This document shows, one piece after another, positions 63,033 through 64,000 of a stretch of 64,000 nucleotides of DNA; the first letter of the stretch is position 1; each line of letters begins with the position of its first letter. Made by a program: the position numbers and the translations under genes. Location of the stretch: assembly GCF_039394605.1 (NCBI RefSeq), contig NZ_CP135033.1, positions 124,001 through 188,000 of the forward strand. Direction: 5' to 3'. The DNA comes from Buchnera aphidicola (Kurisakia onigurumii) (GTDB taxonomy: Bacteria > Pseudomonadota > Gammaproteobacteria > Enterobacterales > Enterobacteriaceae). Below the pieces are notes generated by a model. It was not told where the DNA came from and did no database searches. It saw only the letters and a list, made by a program, of their open reading frames with translations.

Positions 63033-64000
63033 ATGATAAAAAAAATTAGCACTCAAGTTTTAGTTATTGGCGGAGGTCCTTCTGGATATTCTGCAGCATT
63101 TCGTTCATCTGATTTAGGAATGAATACGATATTATTAGAAAGGTATAATCAATTAGGAGGAGTTTGTTTAAATGTTGGTTGTATTCCTTCTAAATCTTTA
63201 TTACATATTTCTAAAATAATTAGAGAAAATAACTATTTAAATAGTATAGGTATTTTTTCAAAAAGAGTTAATTTTGATATTTCTAATATTAGAAAATGGA
63301 AAAATAATATTATTAATAATTTAAATATAGGTTTAAAAAATATATCTAATTATAGAAATATTAAACATATTATTGGAACTGGATCATTTAAAGATTCTAA
63401 TACAGTAGAAGTTATCAATAAAAATAAAGAACGTATGGAAATTAATTTTGAAAATGTTATTATAGCTACAGGTTCAAAATCTATTAATATGGATAATATA
63501 TCATTTCAAGATGAAAGAATATGGAATTCTACAGATGCATTACAATTAAAATATATTCCTAAAAAATTATTAATAATAGGTTCTGGAATAATTGGAATTG
63601 AAATGGCTACTGTATATAGTTCATTAGGATCAAAAGTAGATATTTTTGAACATCAAAAAGAAATTTTTCCATATTTAGATAAAGATATAATAAATATTTT
63701 TACAAATTCTAACAAAGATTATTTTAATTTTTATTTGAATACTAATGTCATTAAAATAAAAAAAGAAAAAAATATTTTCTCTGTTTATTCAATTTGTAAT
63801 AATAAAGAAAAATTATCTCAATATGATGCGATATTAATTGCTGTAGGAAGAAAACCAGAAATAGATAATTTAAATTTATCAAATGTTAATGTTCAAATAA
63901 ATGATTTTGGATATATAGAAGTAGATAATCAATTACGAACTAATGTATCAAATATTTATGCTATAGGAGATGTTATCGGTTCTCCCATGTTAGCTCATAA
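63033..64000 (+). CDS. lpdA: Dihydrolipoamide dehydrogenase, N-terminal part (cut by window edge)
   Basis: The E3 flavoprotein that re-oxidises dihydrolipoamide of AceF and passes electrons to NAD. About 322 of the usual 474 residues are visible. The protein starts MIKKISTQVLVIGGGPSGYS (FAD-binding), has the redox disulfide in GGVCLNVGCIPSKSLLH, then the NAD-binding GSGIIGIEMATVYSSLGS and ends at YAIGDVIGSPMLAHK. An AAGGAA-type ribosome binding site precedes the ATG. It lies 93 bp after aceF in the conserved aceE-aceF-lpdA order. No stop or frameshift is seen up to the edge. Confidence 0.97.
   Translation, partial: MIKKISTQVLVIGGGPSGYSAAFRSSDLGMNTILLERYNQLGGVCLNVGCIPSKSLLHISKIIRENNYLNSIGIFSKRVNFDISNIRKWKNNIINNLNIGLKNISNYRNIKHIIGTGSFKDSNTVEVINKNKERMEINFENVIIATGSKSINMDNISFQDERIWNSTDALQLKYIPKKLLIIGSGIIGIEMATVYSSLGSKVDIFEHQKEIFPYLDKDIINIFTNSNKDYFNFYLNTNVIKIKKEKNIFSVYSICNNKEKLSQYDAILIAVGRKPEIDNLNLSNVNVQINDFGYIEVDNQLRTNVSNIYAIGDVIGSPMLAH

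Noticed and set aside
1-64000. CRISPR arrays, insertion sequences, prophage genes, toxin-antitoxin or defence systems
   Set aside because: None seen. Repeats are few, short and local; all sizeable frames are housekeeping or biosynthetic genes except the DUF2076-type protein and SirB1.
1-64000. tRNA or rRNA genes
   Set aside because: The only T-arm-like sequence I found is at 44939-44955 and belongs to the tmRNA; no other cloverleaf ends were recognised by eye.

Overview
The window reads as a piece of the chromosome of Buchnera aphidicola, the obligate bacterial symbiont of aphids, probably from a lineage with a strongly reduced genome. I base this on extreme A+T richness, on protein sequences that match gammaproteobacterial (E. 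coli-like) orthologues almost end to end, on the absence of mobile elements, phage and CRISPR, and on a gene order that is an eroded form of the enterobacterial one. The species of aphid host cannot be read from the sequence.

Layout. 1-6.7 kb (minus strand): ileS-lspA-dapB-carA-carB (carB runs off the left edge), the enterobacterial order with ribF, fkpB and ispH gone. 7.2-10.8 kb: rpsT (plus), then dnaK-dnaJ (minus) behind a clear heat-shock (sigma-32) promoter. 11.2-26.4 kb (plus): the complete thirteen-gene nuoA-N operon for respiratory complex I. 26.5-34.3 kb: prs (minus), then prfA-prmC-sirB1 and ackA-pta (plus). 34.4-40.6 kb (minus): gyrA, nrdA, nrdB. 41-49 kb: a DUF2076-type protein of unknown role, a peroxiredoxin, ung, grpE with its own sigma-32 promoter, nadK, the tmRNA gene ssrA, grxD, rnt, sodA, a frameshifted pth and ychF. 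49.2-53.9 kb (minus): the thrABC operon. 53.9-55.1 kb is a 1.2 kb gene-free stretch. 55.1-64 kb (plus): truA, secA and aceE-aceF-lpdA (lpdA runs off the right edge).

How the genes fit together. Pyruvate dehydrogenase makes acetyl-CoA and NADH. Complex I re-oxidises NADH and builds proton-motive force. AckA-Pta turns acetyl-CoA into acetate and ATP. Nutritional supply to the host shows in thrABC and dapB (threonine and lysine) and in carAB (carbamoyl phosphate for arginine and pyrimidines). The remainder is core information processing, nucleotide supply (prs, nrdAB), protein quality control (dnaKJ, grpE, tmRNA, pth) and a small oxidative-stress set (sodA, peroxiredoxin, grxD).

I found no novel multi-gene system. 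The points most worth a second look are small: a one-base frameshift in an A9 run of the essential gene pth; replacement of the conserved catalytic-motif aspartate of AceF by asparagine; SecA without its zinc-binding tail; an in-frame 18-bp duplication in the first membrane helix of LspA; perfect tandem duplications in decaying spacers; the tmRNA without an encoded CCA and next to a 19-base homopolymer; and two matching sigma-32 promoters in a genome with little visible regulation. Statements about lost neighbours rest on remembered E. coli and Buchnera gene order and were not checked by alignment.
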